This document shows, piece by piece, positions 34,360-43,589 of a stretch of DNA of 64,000 bases. The first letter of the stretch is position 1; every line of letters starts with the position of its first letter. The position numbers and the translations under genes were made by a program. A model generated the notes under the pieces. It did no database searches, was not told where the DNA came from, and worked only from the letters and a program-made list of their open reading frames with translations. Origin of the DNA: Streptomyces sp. NBC_01217 (GTDB lineage Bacteria > Actinomycetota > Actinomycetes > Streptomycetales > Streptomycetaceae); the NCBI RefSeq assembly GCF_035994185.1, contig NZ_CP108538.1, positions 8,311,501 through 8,375,500 on the forward strand, read 5' to 3'.

Positions 34360-35889
34360 TCAGACGATGCCCTCCTCGATCTCCGCCTGCTCGCGCGCGT
34401 TCCCGTACGCCGACGGCGTGCTGTACGACCGGCGCGCGACGAACCACCACACGGTGGCCAGGACCAGCACCGCGAGCAGCGCGATCGACGCATAGTTCAT
34501 CGAGTCGGCCGTCACCGGGGACGACTGCGGGAGCAGGAACAGCACGGTCACGATGGCGACCCACACCACCGCGATCCAGCCGATCGGCTTGCTCCACCGG
34601 CCCAGGTGCCAGGGACCGCGCTCGAACCGGTCGCCGGAGCGCAGCTTCAGGAAGATCGGGATCGCATAGGCGGGCGTGATGCCGATGACATTGATCGCGG
34701 TCACCGCACCGTACGCGGTGGCGGAGTACAGCGACGGCAGCGCGAGCAGTCCTGCGACGACGACCGACAGCCACACCGCGTTGACGGGTGTCTGGGTGCG
34801 TGCGCTCACCTTGTGCCACAGCGCCGAGCCCGGCAGCGCGTTGTCACGGCTGAACGCGAACACCATCCGGCTGGCGGCGGCGACCTCGGCGTTGCCGCAG
34901 AACAGCTGGGCCGCGATCACGATCAGGAGCATGGCCGTGGCCCCCGATGTGCCCAGCGCGTCGATCAGGATCTGTGCCGGGGGCACTCCGGTCGCACTGT
35001 TCTGGGTGCCCGCGTAGTCCTGGATCGCGAAGGTCAGCCCGGCGAGCAGGACGAAACCGGCGATCCAGGAGACCCAGATCGCGCGGACGATGCCCTTGGC
35101 CGCCGTCACCGAGGCGTTCGAGGTCTCCTCCGACAGATGGGCGGAGGCGTCGTAGCCGCAGAAGGTGTACTGCGCGAGGAGCAGGCCGATCGCCGCCACG
35201 TACAACGGGTTGTGCCAGCCCGTGTCATTGACGAACTCGGTGAAGACGAACGACGGCGACTGGTGGTTCGAGGGCACGATCGCCAGCACGGTGACGATCA
35301 CCGCGACACCGGCGAGATGCCACCACACACTGATGGAGTTGAGCACGCTGACGAGGCGGACACCGAAGAGGTTCAGCACGGCGTGCAGCAGCAGGATGCA
35401 GACAAAAATGATCATTGTCTTGCCCGGGGTGGGGGTGAATCCCCACTGCAGATTCATCAGCGCACCGGTGAACAGTGCGGCACCGTAGTCGATACCGGCG
35501 ATCGCGCCGAGCAGCCCGAGCAGATTCAGCCAGCCGGTGTACCAGCCCCACTTGCGGCCGCCGAGCCGGTCGGCCATGTAGTACAGCGCCCCCGAGGTGG
35601 GGTACGCGCTGGTGACCTCGGCGAGCGCCATGCCGACACAGAGGACGAAGAGGCCGACACCGGCCCAGCCCCAGAGCATCACCGCCGGGCCACCGGTCGA
35701 CATGCCGAAGCCGTACAGGGTCATGCAGCCGGACAGGATCGAGATGACGGAGAAGCTGATGGCGAAGTTGCCGAAGCCACCCATGCGGCGGGCGAGCACC
35801 GGCTGATAGCCGAGTTCACGCAGCCGCTGCTCCTCGTCCTTCGGCGGGGCTGCCTCCGCACCCGACTGGGTCGGGGTGGATATGGACAT
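34360..35889 (-). CDS. APC-family amino acid permease
   Basis: A 509-residue permease with about twelve hydrophobic helices. ELGYQPVLARRMGGFGNFAISFSVISILSGCMTLYGFGMSTGGPAVMLWGW is the N-terminal signature of the GABA/choline-type APC branch, and CGYDASAHLSEETSNA is its conserved central loop. ATG 35889 is well placed after GGAGGTTCTTCCC. Substrate is likely an amino acid, GABA or amine. No catabolic gene is adjacent on the same strand. Confidence 0.91.
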   Translation of the reverse strand: MSISTPTQSGAEAAPPKDEEQRLRELGYQPVLARRMGGFGNFAISFSVISILSGCMTLYGFGMSTGGPAVMLWGWAGVGLFVLCVGMALAEVTSAYPTSGALYYMADRLGGRKWGWYTGWLNLLGLLGAIAGIDYGAALFTGALMNLQWGFTPTPGKTMIIFVCILLLHAVLNLFGVRLVSVLNSISVWWHLAGVAVIVTVLAIVPSNHQSPSFVFTEFVNDTGWHNPLYVAAIGLLLAQYTFCGYDASAHLSEETSNASVTAAKGIVRAIWVSWIAGFVLLAGLTFAIQDYAGTQNSATGVPPAQILIDALGTSGATAMLLIVIAAQLFCGNAEVAAASRMVFAFSRDNALPGSALWHKVSARTQTPVNAVWLSVVVAGLLALPSLYSATAYGAVTAINVIGITPAYAIPIFLKLRSGDRFERGPWHLGRWSKPIGWIAVVWVAIVTVLFLLPQSSPVTADSMNYASIALLAVLVLATVWWFVARRSYSTPSAYGNAREQAEIEEGIV

Positions 35890-35992
35890 GGGAAGAACCT
35901 CCATGAGCGGTGAGAGGGAAGGGACGAAAACCGGTCGGTTCGAAACGGGGAGGAGGCACGGGGGCGGGGCACGGGGACCGCGGCGCCGCGGC

Positions 35993-37000
35993 TCAGCCGT
36001 GCGGCCCCCGGCCGGGGTCGCGGGACACGGCGAGACAGCGGCTCCTGGCGCGCAGGAAGACCTCCTCGGCGCCTCCGGAGGCCTGGGGATCACGCGTGCG
36101 GTACACCCAGGGGATAGACGTGAAATAGGGCCCGAGCTCCTGGAACACCCGTGCGGCGTCGGCGAATTGGAGGGCCCCCCACAGAGCGTGGGCCAGTTGG
36201 TTCAGGTCGAGCAGGGAGTGCGAGATCGGGTCCGTGCGACGGAACCAGAGCTCCAGGGCCCTAGCCGCGTCCCGCTCGGCGTCCTCGGTGACCCAGTGGA
36301 GATCCAGAGCCTTCTCGTGGCCGTGCTCGCGGCGGTAGCGCTCGACCCGTACGTACAGCGGCAGCACATGCAGTGCGGAGCCGTCAGGGGCTGAAGAGGC
36401 CGCCCACTGAACGAAGTTGACCGCCTCCGAGATCGAACCCCCGGCCTTGCGCGCGTACACGAACTGGAGCATGCGGTGATAGGCCTCGCGGTTGTACGGA
36501 TCGCGCTTGTCGGCCTCCGCCAGCAGCCCCCACGGGCCGGGAAAGAGCATCGGCCCCGGCGGGCGCAGCCGGTGCTCCTCCAGTTGCTGCCGCTCGTCCA
36601 GCTGGGACAGGGCCAGCAGGCACACCCATGGCACCGGGTCCGCGGGCGAGGTGTGCGCGGCGGTCCGGCAGGCCGCCCAGGCCTCCTGCCACAGCTCCTG
36701 TGCGCGGTGATGGCCTTCACGGTGGGCCCGCACGGCCCGCTCCACGACGACCCGTGCGTGCATCACGGCGGCGGCGACGCTCCGGGGCTCCTCGGTCAGC
36801 CAGGCCTGCACCGCATCCGAACCGGCTGCGATCGCTCCGAGTACCTGGGTGCGCTGAGTCCACAGGGTCCAGTCCGGCGTGCTCTCCAGCAGGTTCCGCA
36901 TGGACATCCAGCGTCCGGTGCGCAAGTCCTGTAACGCGACACGCAGTTCGTGGTCATGGCCGGCCGGGTGGTAGACCGGCCGGAAGTCACTGTTGGCCAT
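35993..37000 (-). CDS. Hypothetical TPR-like protein
   Basis: A 335-residue soluble, largely helical protein from ATG 37000 (GGGCAGGGCG upstream). Helix pairs such as AWLTEEPRSVAAAVMHARVVVERAVRAHREGHHRAQELWQEAW and DRDPYNREAYHRMLQFVYARKAGGS-like segments suggest a tetratricopeptide-type solenoid. No enzyme motif is visible. Proteins of this look are common in Streptomyces but uncharacterised. It is separated from the permease gene by ~100 bp and could share its transcript. Confidence 0.7.
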   Translation of the reverse strand: MANSDFRPVYHPAGHDHELRVALQDLRTGRWMSMRNLLESTPDWTLWTQRTQVLGAIAAGSDAVQAWLTEEPRSVAAAVMHARVVVERAVRAHREGHHRAQELWQEAWAACRTAAHTSPADPVPWVCLLALSQLDERQQLEEHRLRPPGPMLFPGPWGLLAEADKRDPYNREAYHRMLQFVYARKAGGSISEAVNFVQWAASSAPDGSALHVLPLYVRVERYRREHGHEKALDLHWVTEDAERDAARALELWFRRTDPISHSLLDLNQLAHALWGALQFADAARVFQELGPYFTSIPWVYRTRDPQASGGAEEVFLRARSRCLAVSRDPGRGPHG

Positions 37001-37442
37001 TAAATCGCCCTGCCCCCGTACGGCGGGACGGCATGCGACGGATGGGGGATCTCCTCAGCACGTCACGCAACCCGGCGGCGGCATGGAACCCGTGCAGAAG
37101 CGGATGGCCCAGGAGCCGGTGTCCCGGCGCTCAGGGCGGGGTGTCGGTCTCATCAATCCTCAAGGACGTGGGGGGTTAAGCAGCTGTTGAAAAACGAACT
37201 GCCCGAAAGCGTCCGGTTGTTGCTCGGCGGTGAGTGTAGGGCCAGTCGCACCGCGCTCCGGACCGATTCGCGGATCTTACTGAAGTCGGCTGATCTGTAC
37301 GGACGTTGACCAACATGCGGTTGTCCCGGGCGGGCACCTGGGCGGCCCTTGACGTACGCGGTGGTCTGCACCACTCTGGGCGTCGGAGATCAGTGATCAC
37401 GATTCCGTTCAGGCGACAGAGCTTCCGCACGGCTGGAGTGAC
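37001..37442. other. Divergent control region with DasR-like site
   Basis: The 442 bp between the TPR-like gene and the FGGY kinase contain no gene. A DasR-like palindrome is at 37360-37375, and the short palindrome GTGATCAC lies at about 37393-37400. Both precede the kinase operon. Confidence 0.55.
37360..37375. promoter_or_regulatory. DasR-responsive-element-like palindrome
   Basis: GGTGGTCTGCACCACT matches 13 of 16 positions of the published dre consensus (A[C/G]TGGTCTAGACCA[G/C]T) by hand alignment; the outer GTGGT/ACCAC arms are perfectly symmetrical. It lies 68 bp before the kinase start. DasR is the global GntR regulator of aminosugar metabolism in Streptomyces; a paralogue of the HutC group could bind instead. 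Confidence 0.55.
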
Positions 37443-38876
37443 ATGACAGGCCCGGTACTCGCCGTGGACCAGGGCACATCGGGAACCAAGACTCTGGTGA
37501 TCTGCCCCGAGCGTGGCGTGATCGGTTCCGCTTCGGCCCCGGTGCGGCCGCGCCACGGCGCCGGTGGAGCGGTCGAGGTCGACCCCGCCGAGCTGCTGGC
37601 CTCGGTGGTCGACGCCGGACGGCGGGCTCTGCATGAAGCGGGTGAACCGGTGGCCGCCGTCGGCCTCGCCAACCAGGGCGAGACGGTGCTCGCCTGGGAC
37701 CCGGACACCGGACGGCCCCTCACCGACGCGATCGTCTGGCAGGACCGCCGCTCCGCCCCGATCTGTGCTGAACTCGCCGCACACGACGAAGAGTTGACAC
37801 ACCTCACCGGTCTGCCGCTCGATCCGTACTTCGCCGCGCCCAAGATGGCCTGGATCCGCCGGGAGCTGACCCGCGAGGGCGTCGTCACCACCAGCGACGT
37901 CTGGCTCGTCCACCAGCTGACCGGTGCGTTCGTCACGGACGCGGCCACCGCGGGACGCACCCAGCTGCTCGACCTCGACCAGGTCCGCTGGTCGCCCGAG
38001 GCCCTGGACGTCTTCGGCCTCGGTGACGAACGCCTCCCGGCCGTCGTCGACTCCGACAAGACCGTCGGTACGACAACCGCCTTCGGCGGTGAACTCCCGC
38101 TGACCGGACTCCTCGTCGACCAGCAGGCCGCCCTGCTCGCCCAGAACGCCCTGGATCCCGGCAACGCCAAGTGCACCTACGGAACAGGTGCGTTCCTGCT
38201 CGCCCAGACCGGGCCCGCGCCGCGCCGCGGCTCCACCGGACTGGTCAGCTGTGTCGCCTGGCGGCTCGGCGGCCGTACGAACTACTGCCTCGACGGACAG
38301 GTCTACACCGCCGCGTCCGCCGTCGACTGGCTCACCGGCCTCGGGGTCATCTCCGGCGCGGCCGACCTCGACCCGGTCGGCGCCACCGTCCCCGACTCCG
38401 GCGGCGTCACCTTCGTACCGGCACTCGCCGGACTCGCCGCCCCCTGGTGGCGCGGCGATCTGCGCGGATCGGTGACCGGCCTCGGCCTCGACACCACCAG
38501 GGGCCACCTGGTGCGCGCCCTGTGCGAAGGCATCGCCGCCCAGGTCGTCGAACTCACCGAAGCGGTCGCGACCGACCTGGGTTCCCCGCTGACCTCGCTC
38601 CGCGTCGACGGCGGTCTGACCCGCTCCGCACTGCTCATGCAGACCCAGGCGGACCTGCTGCAACGCCCCGTCGAGGTGTCCGCGCTGCCCGATGTCACCG
38701 CACTCGGCATCGGAGCGGTCGCCCGCATCGGCCTCGACCCCGGGCTCCCGCTCCAGCAGGCCGTACCCGAATGGAAGCCCGCCGCCGTGTACGAACCCCG
38801 GATCGGCGCCGACGAGGCAGCCGAACGCCTCGCCGGATTCCGCGCGGCCGTGCAGACCCTGCTGGAACATGCCTGA
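37443..38876 (+). CDS. FGGY-family carbohydrate/polyol kinase
   Basis: A 477-residue kinase. AVDQGTSGTKTLVI is the N-terminal phosphate-binding motif; GLANQGETVLAWDPDTGRPLTDAIVWQDRR and LVDQQAALLAQNALDPGNAKCTYGTGAFLL (with the catalytic Asp) are glycerol-kinase-like. RVDGGLTRSALLMQTQADLLQRPVEVS is the FGGY C-terminal signature. It phosphorylates glycerol or a related polyol. It is the first gene of an operon with two flavin dehydrogenases. Confidence 0.9.
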   Translation: MTGPVLAVDQGTSGTKTLVICPERGVIGSASAPVRPRHGAGGAVEVDPAELLASVVDAGRRALHEAGEPVAAVGLANQGETVLAWDPDTGRPLTDAIVWQDRRSAPICAELAAHDEELTHLTGLPLDPYFAAPKMAWIRRELTREGVVTTSDVWLVHQLTGAFVTDAATAGRTQLLDLDQVRWSPEALDVFGLGDERLPAVVDSDKTVGTTTAFGGELPLTGLLVDQQAALLAQNALDPGNAKCTYGTGAFLLAQTGPAPRRGSTGLVSCVAWRLGGRTNYCLDGQVYTAASAVDWLTGLGVISGAADLDPVGATVPDSGGVTFVPALAGLAAPWWRGDLRGSVTGLGLDTTRGHLVRALCEGIAAQVVELTEAVATDLGSPLTSLRVDGGLTRSALLMQTQADLLQRPVEVSALPDVTALGIGAVARIGLDPGLPLQQAVPEWKPAAVYEPRIGADEAAERLAGFRAAVQTLLEHA

Positions 38877-38895
38877 TACGTACGAGAGTCACGCG

Positions 38896-40332
38896 ATGAA
38901 CCCCACGATCACCACGGCCGGGGACCTGACGGCCGGAGACCCGACAGCCGGCCCGCCGGGCTCGCCCGTCTATGACATCACGGTCGTCGGCGCGGGCGTG
39001 GTCGGCGCCGCCATCGCCCGCGAACTGGCCCGCTACCGGCTGCGCACCGCCCTCGTCGACGCCTCGGACGACATCGGCAACGGCACATCGAAGGCCAACA
39101 CCGCCATCCTGCACACCGGTTTCGATGCCGTACCCGGCTCGCTGGAAGCCCGGCTCGTACGCGAGGGACAGCATCGACTGCGTGCGTACGCCGCCGAGGC
39201 CGGCATCCCCGTCGAACGCGTCGGTGCCCTTCTCGTCGCCTGGGACGAGGAACAACTGGCCGCCCTGCCGACCCTGTTGGCGAAGGCCGAACGCAACGAA
39301 TACCACGCGGCACGCCTCCTGGGCGCCGACGAACTACGGGCCCGCGAGCCCCATCTGGGACCGGGCGCCCTCGGCGCACTCGAAATCCCCGACGAAAGCA
39401 TCATCTGCCCCTGGACGACCCCGCTCGCCTACGCCACCCAGGCCGTGCGGGCCGGAGTCCATCTGCACCTCAACTGCCGTGTGCAGCACGTCGAAAGCGG
39501 CGCCGACGTCCATACCCTCACCACCACCCGCGGGACACTTCGCACCCGCCATCTGATCAACGCCGCCGGACTGCACGCCGACGAGCTCGACCGGGAACTC
39601 GGCAACGACGACCTCACCGTCACCCCGCGCCGCGGCCAGCTCATCGTCTTCGACAAGCTCGCCCGCGATCTCGTCGGCCACATCCTGCTCCCCGTGCCCA
39701 CCGCCGCCGGCAAGGGCGTCCTGGTCGCACCCACCGTCTTCGGCAACGTGCTGCTCGGCCCCACCGCCGAGGAACTCGACGACAAGGCCGCCACCGGATC
39801 GACCGCGGACGGCATCGCCCTGCTGCGCGAAATGGGCCGCCGCATCCTGCCCGGACTGCTCGACGAGGAGGTCACGGCCGTCTACGCCGGACTGCGCGCC
39901 GCCACCGGGCAGGAGGACTACCGCATCCAGGACCACCCGGACCGGCGCTACATCACCGTCGGCGGCATCCGCTCCACCGGGCTCACCGCATCCATGGCCA
40001 TCGCCGCCCACGTCACCGAACTGCTCAGTGCCTCGGGCCTCGATCTCGGTACGCCGTGCGAACTGCCGCCCGTCACCCTGCCCAACCTCGGCGAGGCATT
40101 CCCCCGCCCGTATCAGGACGCCGAACTGATCGCCGGGGACCCCGCCTACGGCACGCTCGTCTGCCACTGCGAACGGGTCTCCGCGGGCGAGATCAGGGAC
40201 GCGCTGAGCGGCACGATCCCGCCGCTCTCCCGAGACGGCCTGCGACGCAGGACCAGGGTCGGCAACGGGCGCTGTCAGGGGTTCTACTGCGGGGCCGCGG
40301 TCCGCGCCATGTTCGAGGAGGCCCGGTCATGA
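38896..40332 (+). CDS. GlpA-like FAD dehydrogenase with BFD-type [2Fe-2S] domain
   Basis: A 478-residue flavoprotein from ATG 38896 (an in-frame ATG at 38869 overlapping the kinase stop is an alternative). The FAD motif DITVVGAGVVGAAIARELARYRLRTALVD opens a DAO/glycerol-3-phosphate dehydrogenase domain. The C-terminal ~85 residues hold four cysteines in VCHCERVS...GRCQGFYCG, a BFD-like [2Fe-2S] site as in GlpA and hydrogen-cyanide/opine oxidases. It probably oxidises the phosphorylated polyol made by the upstream kinase and hands electrons to the next gene's product. Confidence 0.87.
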   Translation: MNPTITTAGDLTAGDPTAGPPGSPVYDITVVGAGVVGAAIARELARYRLRTALVDASDDIGNGTSKANTAILHTGFDAVPGSLEARLVREGQHRLRAYAAEAGIPVERVGALLVAWDEEQLAALPTLLAKAERNEYHAARLLGADELRAREPHLGPGALGALEIPDESIICPWTTPLAYATQAVRAGVHLHLNCRVQHVESGADVHTLTTTRGTLRTRHLINAAGLHADELDRELGNDDLTVTPRRGQLIVFDKLARDLVGHILLPVPTAAGKGVLVAPTVFGNVLLGPTAEELDDKAATGSTADGIALLREMGRRILPGLLDEEVTAVYAGLRAATGQEDYRIQDHPDRRYITVGGIRSTGLTASMAIAAHVTELLSASGLDLGTPCELPPVTLPNLGEAFPRPYQDAELIAGDPAYGTLVCHCERVSAGEIRDALSGTIPPLSRDGLRRRTRVGNGRCQGFYCGAAVRAMFEEARS

Positions 40333-41561
40333 CCCGGCGCGAGCGCACGGTCGACGTCCTGGTCGTCGGGGGAGGACCGGCCGGTCTCGGCGCCGGGACC
40401 GAACTCGCCGCGTCCGGTGCGGGCCGGGTCGAGATCCTGGAGCGCGAGCAGACCGCGGGCGGTATCCCGCGCCACTGCTTCCACGGCGGGTTCGGCGCCC
40501 GCGGCGGCAGGGGAGGGCTCAGCGGACCCGCGTACGCCGAGGAATGCGTCGCCGCGGCCGAACGGGCCGGAGCCGTCCTGCGTGTCGGCGTCACCGTCAC
40601 CGGCCGGTCCGGACCGCTGACCTTCGACACCACCGCACCTACGGGCCTCGAACGGATCACCGCCCGCGCGGTCGTCCTCGCCACCGGCGCCCGCGAACGT
40701 CCCCGCAGCGCCCGCCTCGTCCCCGGCACCCGACCGCCCGGCGTCTACACCACCGGCGAACTCCAGCAGGCCGTCCACCTCCACCGGCAGCGGATCGGCA
40801 CCCGCGCGGTCGTCATCGGTAACGAACCCGTCAGCCGTGCCGCGGCCGACACCCTGCGCACCGCAGGCCTGGACGTCGTCGCCATGGTCACCGACCAGCC
40901 GCCCTCGCGGTTCACCGCGCTGATCGGGCCCCGGGACCGCACCCCGCTCCTCACCCGCGCCACCGTCACCGCCCTGACCGGCCGGGAACGGCTCACCGGA
41001 GTGGCGCTGCGGCATCACGACGGCCGGACCACGACCCTGCGCTGCGACACCGTCGTCTTCACCGGCGACTGGATCCCCGACCACGAACTGGCCCGGCGTG
41101 GCGCGGTCGCCCTGGACCCCGGCACCCGCGGCCCCGCGTACGACGCCTCGTACCGCACGACCGAGACCGGGGTCTTCGCCGCCGGCAATCTGCTGCACGG
41201 TGTGGAGAGCGCCGCGATCGCGGCCGCCGAGGGACGGGCCGTCGCCGCGCCCGTACTGCGCCACCTGGCGGCGGAGCCCTGGCCCGCGGACCGGCCGCGC
41301 GTCGCCGTCGATTCCCCGCTGCAGTGGATCGCACCGAACCTCATCGGTCCCGGAACCGACTTCCCGCTCCACGGCCGATTCATCCTGCGCACCACCCGCA
41401 GACTGAATGCGCCGCTGCTCGTCGTCCGCCAGGACAGCCGTGTGCTCCACCGGCAGCGACTGCTGCTGCCCGCCGTACCGGGCCGTCCGTTCCATCTGCG
41501 TGCCGACTGGCTCGACCGGGCCGATCCGCGCGGCACGACCGTGCGGATCGCGGTGCGCTGA
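40329..41561 (+). CDS. GlpB-like NAD(P)/FAD oxidoreductase
   Basis: A 410-residue flavoprotein, coupled by ATGA overlap to the GlpA-like gene, with GAGGAGGCCC as ribosome site. VDVLVVGGGPAGLGAGTELAASGAGRVEILERE binds FAD. IPRHCFHGGFGARGGRG and TGVFAAGNLLHGVESAAIAAAEGRA are typical of the small subunit of two-flavoprotein dehydrogenases. The ~100-residue C-terminal tail is not recognised. A third partner (DUF1667 or GlpC) usually found in related operons is absent here. Confidence 0.82.
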   Translation: MTRRERTVDVLVVGGGPAGLGAGTELAASGAGRVEILEREQTAGGIPRHCFHGGFGARGGRGGLSGPAYAEECVAAAERAGAVLRVGVTVTGRSGPLTFDTTAPTGLERITARAVVLATGARERPRSARLVPGTRPPGVYTTGELQQAVHLHRQRIGTRAVVIGNEPVSRAAADTLRTAGLDVVAMVTDQPPSRFTALIGPRDRTPLLTRATVTALTGRERLTGVALRHHDGRTTTLRCDTVVFTGDWIPDHELARRGAVALDPGTRGPAYDASYRTTETGVFAAGNLLHGVESAAIAAAEGRAVAAPVLRHLAAEPWPADRPRVAVDSPLQWIAPNLIGPGTDFPLHGRFILRTTRRLNAPLLVVRQDSRVLHRQRLLLPAVPGRPFHLRADWLDRADPRGTTVRIAVR

Positions 41562-41568
41562 GCGTGCG

Positions 41569-42081
41569 TCAGGGAATCAGCAGCCAGTCCGAACCGATCG
41601 CCGCCAGCAGGCCGACGGCCAGCAGCCAACTGCCGAGCCGGGTGCGGCCGTTCCTGCTGAGCTCGATCACGATTCCGCACAGGATCAGCGCGAGTCCGTA
41701 CACCCCGACCACCAGCACGGACGACCGGCTGGCGATCCGGAGCGCGAGAACGACCGCCATCGCCGCCATGCCGACCGACGAGAGAACGATGCGCAGCCGT
41801 CTTGCCTGACGTGGCGTCAGCTTGCGCTTGCCGGCCTCGGGATCGGTCTCGGGGACCGCCTCGGGAGCGGGCTCGCGAACAGCCTCGGCATCCGTCTTCG
41901 CAACGTCCTTCGCAACGGCCTCGGAAGCGGCTTCGGAAACAGCCTTGGCATCCGTCTCCGGGGCGTTCTTCGCAACGGCCTCGGAGGCGGCTTCGGAAGC
42001 GGCCTCGGCATCCGTCTCCGGAGCGGTCTCGGCGGCGGCTATCGCGGTGTCCACGGCCTGGTCCTGGTCAGAAGTGCTCAT
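41569..42081 (-). CDS. Membrane protein with Ala/Glu-rich N-terminal repeats
   Basis: A 170-residue protein. The first ~85 residues are an imperfect ~20-residue repeat built on PETDAKAVSEAASEAVAK, strongly acidic and probably extended or coiled. The C-terminal half has three hydrophobic helices (IVLSSVGMAAMAVVLALRI, VLVVGVYGLALILCGIVIEL, LGSWLLAVGLLAAIGSDWLLI). No function is known. It converges on the GlpB-like gene. The matching DNA repeat makes this N-terminus prone to length variation. Confidence 0.75.
   Translation of the reverse strand: MSTSDQDQAVDTAIAAAETAPETDAEAASEAASEAVAKNAPETDAKAVSEAASEAVAKDVAKTDAEAVREPAPEAVPETDPEAGKRKLTPRQARRLRIVLSSVGMAAMAVVLALRIASRSSVLVVGVYGLALILCGIVIELSRNGRTRLGSWLLAVGLLAAIGSDWLLIP
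41850..42050. repeat. Imperfect ~60-bp tandem coding repeats
   Basis: The DNA encoding the Ala/Glu-rich segment repeats the pattern GCCTCGG..GC..TTCGGAA..AGCC.TGGCATCCGTCT..GG about three times, which produces the 20-residue protein repeat. Confidence 0.7.
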
Positions 42082-42186
42082 GAAGGCGGATCGTAATGGC
42101 TGCGAGCCGCCCTGTTCACCGCTCCGGCCGTCCGGACCGGGCCGCCTGCGCCACCGCCCGGGTGCGAACGGCGTACCCGTCGTGCC

Positions 42187-42942
42187 TCAGCCGCGACGGA
42201 GCAGATACGTATCCATGATCCAGCCCTTGCGGGCGCGCGCCGCGGCCCGCAGTTCCTCGATCCGGTCCGATACCTCGGCGAGGCGGCCGGAGACCAGGAT
42301 CTCGTCCTCGGTACCCACGTACGCGCCCCAGTAGATGTGGAGGTCCTGGTCGAGATGGCGGGTGAACGCCTGCCGCGCGTCGAGCATCACCACCACGTCG
42401 TCGACCCCCTCGGGCCAGCCCTCGGCCAGCCTGCGGCCCGTCGTGATCTGCACCGGCCGCGCCACCCGGTTCAGCCCCGTGCGGTGCTTGGCCAGCAGCG
42501 CGGACACACTGCTCACCCCCGGGACCACCTCGTGGTCGAAGGAGACCGAACCCCGGTCGAGAATCTCTTCGAGGATCCCGAGCGTGGAGTCGTACAGCGC
42601 GGGATCGCCCCACACCAGGAACGCCCCGCACTCGTCCTCGCCGAGCTCCTGCGCGATGAATTGCTCGTACAGATCCGCGCGGCGCCCGCGCCAGTCGTCG
42701 ACCGCCGGTGAATAGTCCGACGTCGCGCGATCCCGCTCCGGATCCCGTGCCTCGACGAGCCGGTACGCGGTGTTGCGTACATGCGCATCGAGGATGTCCC
42801 GCCGCAGCCCGGTCAGATCGGACTTCTCCTCACCCTTGTCGAGGATGAAGAACGCGTCCGCGCGGTTCAGCGCCTTGACGGCCTGCAGGGTCAGATGGTC
42901 GGGGTCGCCCGCCCCGATACCGATGACATAGATCTTTCTCAC
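42187..42942 (-). CDS. cobF: Precorrin-6A synthase (deacetylating), CobF
   Basis: A 251-residue tetrapyrrole methylase from GTG 42942. RKIYVIGIGAGDPDHLTLQAVKALNRAD is the SAM-binding N-terminus, GEDECGAFLVWGDPALYDSTLGILEEIL the GDP box, and VVPGVSSVSALLAKHRTGLNR the second conserved loop. DUF-specific CobF features (FILDKGEEKSDLTGLRRDI) distinguish it from other Cob methylases. It methylates precorrin-5 at C-1 in aerobic cobalamin synthesis. It is isolated from other cob genes here, sharing a strand with the DUF309 gene 22 bp upstream. Confidence 0.9.
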   Translation of the reverse strand: MRKIYVIGIGAGDPDHLTLQAVKALNRADAFFILDKGEEKSDLTGLRRDILDAHVRNTAYRLVEARDPERDRATSDYSPAVDDWRGRRADLYEQFIAQELGEDECGAFLVWGDPALYDSTLGILEEILDRGSVSFDHEVVPGVSSVSALLAKHRTGLNRVARPVQITTGRRLAEGWPEGVDDVVVMLDARQAFTRHLDQDLHIYWGAYVGTEDEILVSGRLAEVSDRIEELRAAARARKGWIMDTYLLRRG

Positions 42943-42964
42943 CGCACCGAGTCTGCCCCATGCC

Positions 42965-43480
42965 CTACGCCCCACCGCCCCCGGGCCGCAGACGCGGTGC
43001 CTCGTCGGCCGCGTCGACGGGCTCCACCGGCGCCTCCTGCCCCTCCTGCGCTTCCACCCGCCCCGCCAGTTCCTCGGCCCAGCCGACCAGTCCGCCGACC
43101 GCGATTCCGTGAGGCCGGGCGTCACCGAACTCAGCGAGAGCCACCGCGCCCCGCCGCAACAGCCGGGCCCCGCCCGTCGCATTGCCCCGCGCCGCATGCG
43201 TCAGCCCCACGGCCAGCTGCGCGAGAGCGCGCCACAACTCCCGCTCCGCCACCGGCCCCGACTTCCACGCGTCCTCGAACACCTCGTGCGCATGGAACGG
43301 CATCCCCGCGTCCAGCAGCCGCTGCGCATCGCGCACGGTCTCCTCGGGGGTACGGACCACACCCTCGGGCTGCCGCTCCACTCCCGGTGTCCCGTAGGGC
43401 AGGGGGCGTCCCAGCCCGTCACGCGGGCGCGCATTGCGCGCCCGGCCCTCGGCGTCGCGGTCCCTGCGAGTCTCGTCCAC
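42965..43480 (-). CDS. DUF309 domain protein
   Basis: A 171-residue protein from GTG 43480. EETVRDAQRLLDAGMPFHAHEVFEDAWKSGPVAERELWRALAQLAVGLTHAARGN is the conserved helical DUF309 core, with the H-x-H-E-V-[FL]-E-x-x-W motif. Charged low-complexity tails flank the core. The family's function is unknown; it is upstream of cobF by 22 bp and likely co-transcribed. Confidence 0.85.
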   Translation of the reverse strand: MDETRRDRDAEGRARNARPRDGLGRPLPYGTPGVERQPEGVVRTPEETVRDAQRLLDAGMPFHAHEVFEDAWKSGPVAERELWRALAQLAVGLTHAARGNATGGARLLRRGAVALAEFGDARPHGIAVGGLVGWAEELAGRVEAQEGQEAPVEPVDAADEAPRLRPGGGGA

Positions 43481-43589
43481 CCCTCGATTGTGCCCCGCAC
43501 CTGCGGCGAACTGCCCGAACCACTGTCCGCGGACCCCCACGCACGACTAATGTCGACTGTCATCCGCACCACTTTTGGGGAGGGTAGGG

